From the NCBI GenBank assembly GCA_004352715.1, contig SCFE01000100.1, forward strand, positions 1,664,770 to 1,728,769: a stretch of DNA of 64,000 nucleotides, given 5' to 3'. The position numbers and the translations under genes were made by a program. This DNA comes from Hofstenia miamia. Its lineage: Eukaryota; Xenacoelomorpha; Acoela. The notes under the pieces are model-generated. The model saw only the letters and a list, made by a program, of their open reading frames with translations. It was not told where the DNA came from and did no database searches. Shown piece after piece: positions 59,546 to 64,000 of the stretch (the first letter of the stretch is position 1; the number at the start of each line of letters is the position of its first letter).

Positions 59546-59747
59546 TGTATGAGAAAAACTGAGATTTTGCATGGAGTTGACTATTTAGACGAAATACAGG
59601 CACTGGTATTTATAAAATATTTTATTTATTTATAAAAAAAACTAAACAATTTTTGCAATATTTTGACAGAGTCTGAAGGGCTGCACCACATTAATCACCA
59701 TTCTGCTGCTACCCATGCGCGTTTGATATCAAATCAACATCATATCA

Positions 59748-60014
59748 TTAAAAAACATTTATTATTAGTCTGGATTCTTTTTGCGGCATTAGGGTAGGTT
59801 TTATTACAGCTTTAAAGACATAATTATAGTCTGTTCTTTGATGATAGCATTTTAACATTATAATTCGTGCTACATCCGCCACGTTATTGGACAAACCATT
59901 TGCTTCAGTATGTAACTCTAGAACATATGGGAATGATAACCATAAAGTATACCCCAAGAGCAATACAGTAACTTGACTGTACCACAAATTGATAAGCCAA
60001 TATTTAAATTAATA
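59748..60014 (-). pseudogene. Chemoreceptor-like fragment (TM6 and following loop)
   Basis: The minus frame is open from 60014 and contains YWLINLWYSQVTVLLLGYTL and WLSFPYVLELHTEANGLSNN, then VADVARIIMLKCYHQRTD. A hydrophobic span followed by LH.EA..LS..V is the TM6-loop pattern of arthropod gustatory receptors. A splice acceptor (TTTGTGGTACAG) is possible at 59981 and a weak donor (GCT|GTAATA) after YNYVFKA. The expected last span with TY-x(n)-Q is not found downstream. Because this C-terminal-type piece lies upstream (minus strand) of the TM1-TM5-type piece at 57718-58289, at least two loci are involved. Confidence 0.38.
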
Positions 60015-60696
60015 TAAATAACTAGATATACTACTTTTTTAGTTTTTTAAATAAATTACCACTTCACTTGCTGTAGTGATTCTATTGTCTTATAAAAAAT
60101 GCAAATAGATTTTTACAAAAATGAAACAAGTGCATTTTCTGAACTTGTTATTTGTCGTACTTCCCATTGTATACAATGATGTGCTGAGTGCATATTTATA
60201 TAAATTACAAAAGGCAAGTATCAATTAACAGAGCTATCCAATATTACAACTGAGCACACTAAAACGAGCTTTATGAAAATCTCGATAATATATTTTTGCT
60301 TTCATATTTTGATTTTTGCATGAAGCTAGTGATATATAGAATCCAGTTGTGATAAAAGCCATGTGTGCGCGTCACAAAAATGGGAAAAAAATGAAATCAT
60401 TCACGAACGTAATCTAAGTGACAGTGCAAAGATCAAGAGAGTATTTAAAATATTTCAGAGCTCGGTTTAATATTTTAGAATGACCAGCATTTACTAATGA
60501 TCCTAATTAATAGTCACTAAGTGTTTACCTAGTTCAACAAGTTTAAACTGGTGTCCTTTTCAATTAACAAACTTTTTCCCATTTTTTGAAATAAATTTAT
60601 CCTAGCCTATTGGAAATATTGGAAATAGTGTAATATGAACACATCTATTTGTGAAAGTGCTGGAATGCAATGTTCACAATCTGTTCTAAAGCTTAA
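60015..60696. other. Intergenic
   Basis: No gene supported. Confidence 0.4.
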
Positions 60697-60903
60697 AAAG
60701 CTCGGTCTGGAGTATATATTTGTAGAAAATGCGGATTTTTAAAAACAAATTATTATACTCATCATACACAATGTTCACGCAATCGAAAGTCTAAGGCCCA
60801 AATCAGCAAAACTAAGCTTAGCTGTTTTGTTTGTACACATCACCCAAGCCCAATGAGACATGCCCTGCGCAAAGTCAAATATGGCTACACCGAAAGATTC
60901 TAA
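60697..60903 (+). pseudogene. Cys/His-rich open frame, zinc-finger-like
   Basis: A 68-codon frame without ATG at its head. It begins after a TAA at 60694 and ends in TAA at 60901. It reads YICRKCGFLKTNYYTHHTQC, then SRNRKSKAQISKTK, then LSCFVCTHHPSPMRHALRKV. Two C-x2-C pairs, each followed by His residues, with basic linkers recall tandem C2H2 or C2HC zinc fingers, but neither has the exact C-x2-C-x12-H-x3-H spacing. It may be a decayed finger array or an exon of one. Confidence 0.35.
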
Positions 60904-63900
60904 AATATAAATGAAAGGCGAAACACTTCTCTATGCTATGGTGCTTTAGGATTTTGGATATCGACATTACTGCATGAGATATAGACGTTTAAAATTAATT
61001 AAATCCTTGTCTCTAATGTTAACCATAAATTGTACCAAAATTTCTTGCTGCAAACAACTTTAAGTCGCCTAATCAAATGCAATGGAAAGTCCCTGTTCGA
61101 TAACCACTGATTTAAAGTAAGCATGATTTACAACTCTAAACTCATGAACTCGTTATTACAGCTCAGACAACGTGGAATTAATAAAGAAGTTATATAAATA
61201 AGATAAGAAATTCCGTGAGGCTGAGCAAGCAAAATTTCTTCAGCGGTAAATAGCCAAAAAAAATATAAAAATTATTAAGCCCATACCAAAATTCCTAAAA
61301 AATTATGAGTAAAATTTTTTCATTCACTTATGATGGCCAAATCTCTTCTTGTAAATCTACAGGCAACAAGCACATATGTTTTTCATGCTTTGAGAACTAG
61401 TAAATGTTGAAAAGTGACTTAAATATCTTAGATTTCAATGGAAAAGCTATTAGCATTGGGAAGGAAAATTAGCTTTTCAACACGAGATAAATTGTTCATC
61501 AAGAGAGACTCAGGGGAATGAAAGCAGAGCACAGGAGAACTGCTGAAATGCATCTCACTTCCCTGAAGAATATTGGTTTTCCTATTCGGAAAAATTTAAT
61601 AAATTTCGAGATTAATAATTTAAATATATGCAAATAGCGTGTTACAATAAAAATTGATAGATCGATAGGACTCACACTGCCTAGAGAAAAGCCTTATATT
61701 GAAATATTGAATATTAATATAGTTAATAAAATTGAACAAAAATAATTTCACATTTCACACAAGAAAAAAAGAGACGAAATGATAGCATACATTTTTAACA
61801 TTTTTTAAATATTGTTGCTAAAAGCTTTAGCTAAATAATACCTTTTTATAAACTAAAGTGTAGGCGACTAACGAATTCTGGGATTGTGCAGTAAAAGCAT
61901 TAGAATCCTGAGCGAGATTTTGAAAGAATTGTACACGTTAATAATTTCCTTCATATTAATATTGAATATTTTCACGAAAGTTTTAAATATATTTTGTACA
62001 AAACAAATAAATGGGCTGAAACGATTATCGATGGCTTTGGTAAAAACTATTATCAATCTCCATAATCGTCACGACCCTAATAATACAAAACTTTATAACT
62101 CTATAGGCACAAAATTAAGCGCAAATGTTCGAGATGACCCGAAGCACAGCAATTGCCAATTTCGTTATGGAAAAGCCGTTTTGTGAAGGTGTAATATTAT
62201 ATTTAATATGGACGAAACACCGCGAAAAAATGAAAAGAAAGCATATCTCGTGGTGGATAGTATTAGATAGTAGGAAACAATCGAAAAGATCATTGCACGT
62301 CAGAGAAACAATAAATCGATGTTGAATTGTCAATCATATCGCCAGCGGGTAACTGCATTCTGTAGCATTTCGCTAATAATCAACGAAAATTCTTACTGAA
62401 ATTGGAAAATAAAGGCTGGTATTTAAACGTCGGTTTGCATGATACAAATTTAATTGATTGAAATTCAAGGCAAATTAGTGATTGGAATTAAACGCTTGGT
62501 TGAATTTAAAGGTCGATTAGGTTTAAGACAATGGAAATTTGCTCATCATTTTGCGCTTTTGGGAATACTGAAAGCTCCAGCTGAAAAAGTACTTTAACTA
62601 TTTTAAATTCTTAAGGCTGGGATGAAATACAAATTATTTTTGGCAGGGCACGTTTTTTAGAGCTCGCTAGTCTGCAAAAATCATTTACCTGCACGACCCC
62701 GTAGCCAAAACCCGAAATATACATTCATAAAAGCATTGATTTGAAATGTGAATTGCTAAATTACCTCGGTATTTAATAATAACTCCACCCCCGACTAATC
62801 GTTATCTACAGAAGTGAATTATTGTTAACAATGAAAATAAATCACTGTGGTTTAAATTTATCCTTTGCATTACTCGGTGACAACCAAGCGAAACTACGCA
62901 AACCCAAAAAAATCTTAAAGAGAAGTCTAATGTTCAAAGTAGCTAAATAAATTTCGTTTTGATTTTACTATTGATACATTATACATAAAAAAAGCATTCA
63001 ATCAATTGAATGAAAATCATCTGATAAATGTGAAACTCTTTGGAATAATCATGGAAAACTACGGTGTTATTACGCAGAAGTTTAACTTCAAATTTTGACT
63101 AAAAGAATAAAAAATGAGTGTTCAATATTTGATATCAAATAACTTCACGCGGACTTTGTGTTAACACTATGTCTGCTCTTATGAGAAAACCATCAATATA
63201 CAAAATCCATAGTGCATTTGATGCTAAGGGAATTAGCACAATAATACATTCGCATTCATTAAGTGCTCGAAGGGAACAATAAATTATACTTTCTTGTAGT
63301 ACGATTTTTTAATTATATTTAAATTTCATATTAATATTTCCAGTTTTTCATAAATTCCAAACTTTTACCATTGGCGATTCTCGCAAAAATATCTTTCTTG
63401 ACATAATAGATTCTAAACCATTGTTCCAATTGGCGATACTTCCGGTGGCATTAATAAGCACTTTAGTCTGAAATTGAGATTTTATATATATACATATATA
63501 TAATTAGAGAAAAATTTTTGACACGTAGTATAAAAATGAGTCTAATGACCGAATTGGTATTAATTTAAATGGTACAGACCGAAAGTTTGCTTAATCAAAT
63601 GACTGGGCTGTCATACTTGTAAAACTAATAATGGCAACATGTAACTCAAAAATCTTAACAAACCGTTTTGATATTTTCCGTCAGAGGTAACTTATGTTGA
63701 AATTTTATAGGCAACCGCACAAACGTTTTAATGAATTGTTATTTACCACATGGAAATTGTATTTGAGTTTGCAAAAAAGGTTTTGCAGAAGAATTTTCAT
63801 ATCATATATTGCAAATACAAAAATTTTAATTTTATAAGTACTATCTAATGTCACGGTGGTCGCAGACTTAAAATAATGGTGCTATGCTTATAAAAGGTAA

Positions 63901-64000
63901 GATTTTAGTATTTTATGCACAAGACCTCTGTGCACAGTACGCTTCACAATTGGTGTGGGTGGTCAATGTACACAAAGAAACAGTTGTTATTCCCGTTGGT
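60904..64000. other. Intergenic
   Basis: No supported gene. Frames 61884-62186 (+), 62115-62333 (-) and 62125-62325 (+) overlap one another and are not recognised. A short interrupted (TA)n lies at 63482-63502. Confidence 0.4.

Noticed and set aside
62125-62325. pogo-type transposase from the string NMDETP in one frame near 62210
   Set aside because: An isolated six-residue resemblance without any supporting domain on either side.

Overview
This is an AT-rich eukaryotic nuclear window from a draft assembly. It has three runs of N (14912-15911, 35139-35265, 56070-56338) and five single-N joins (2076, 11467, 11759, 36358, 58290). Most joins sit in or beside (TA)n microsatellites. There are no operons, rRNA genes, CRISPR arrays or clear tRNA genes. 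The repeat content (mariner-type DD41D, Tc1-like, hAT-like and piggyBac-like elements), intron-like splice signals and short gustatory-receptor-like membrane fragments suggest an arthropod. A repeat at 17590-17820 resembles one I recall from aquatic animals, so a crustacean or chelicerate is possible. The species cannot be fixed from the sequence.

Layout: 1-3175 holds an unassigned ORF and a GC-richer dispersed repeat (family A), with an exact 914-bp duplication across a single N that looks like an assembly artefact. 4-11 kb holds a deleted mariner, a MITE, a short coding-like patch, a Tc1-like element with doubled terminal repeats, family A copy 2, and a 291-bp misplaced duplicate of the Tc1 element. 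13.5-20.6 kb holds coding-like fragments, the gap, the best-preserved transposase (DD41D, 240 residues intact after the gap), a hAT transposase remnant and a second Tc1 copy. 21-34 kb is mostly AT-rich intergenic sequence with several MITEs, one with perfect 27-bp terminal repeats, and a chemoreceptor-like fragment at 26.6-26.8 kb. 35.3-37.0 kb is a Tc1-like element split by foreign sequence and a single-N join. 37-52 kb carries hAT-type and piggyBac-type MITEs and a mariner nested inside another MITE. 52.7-60.9 kb holds a candidate two-exon gene, another decayed mariner, family A copy 3, a likely chemoreceptor-like cluster on the minus strand (57.1-60.0 kb) and a Cys/His-rich open frame. The last 3 kb shows nothing firm.

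No complete host gene is visible. The window is mainly a graveyard of cut-and-paste transposons, with a few fragments that may be exons or pseudogenes of multi-pass receptors. The most notable points are the receptor-like cluster, the Tc1 family with inner and outer terminal repeats, the set of MITEs whose target duplications can be read directly, and the single-N joins, which will mislead anyone counting gene or repeat copies.
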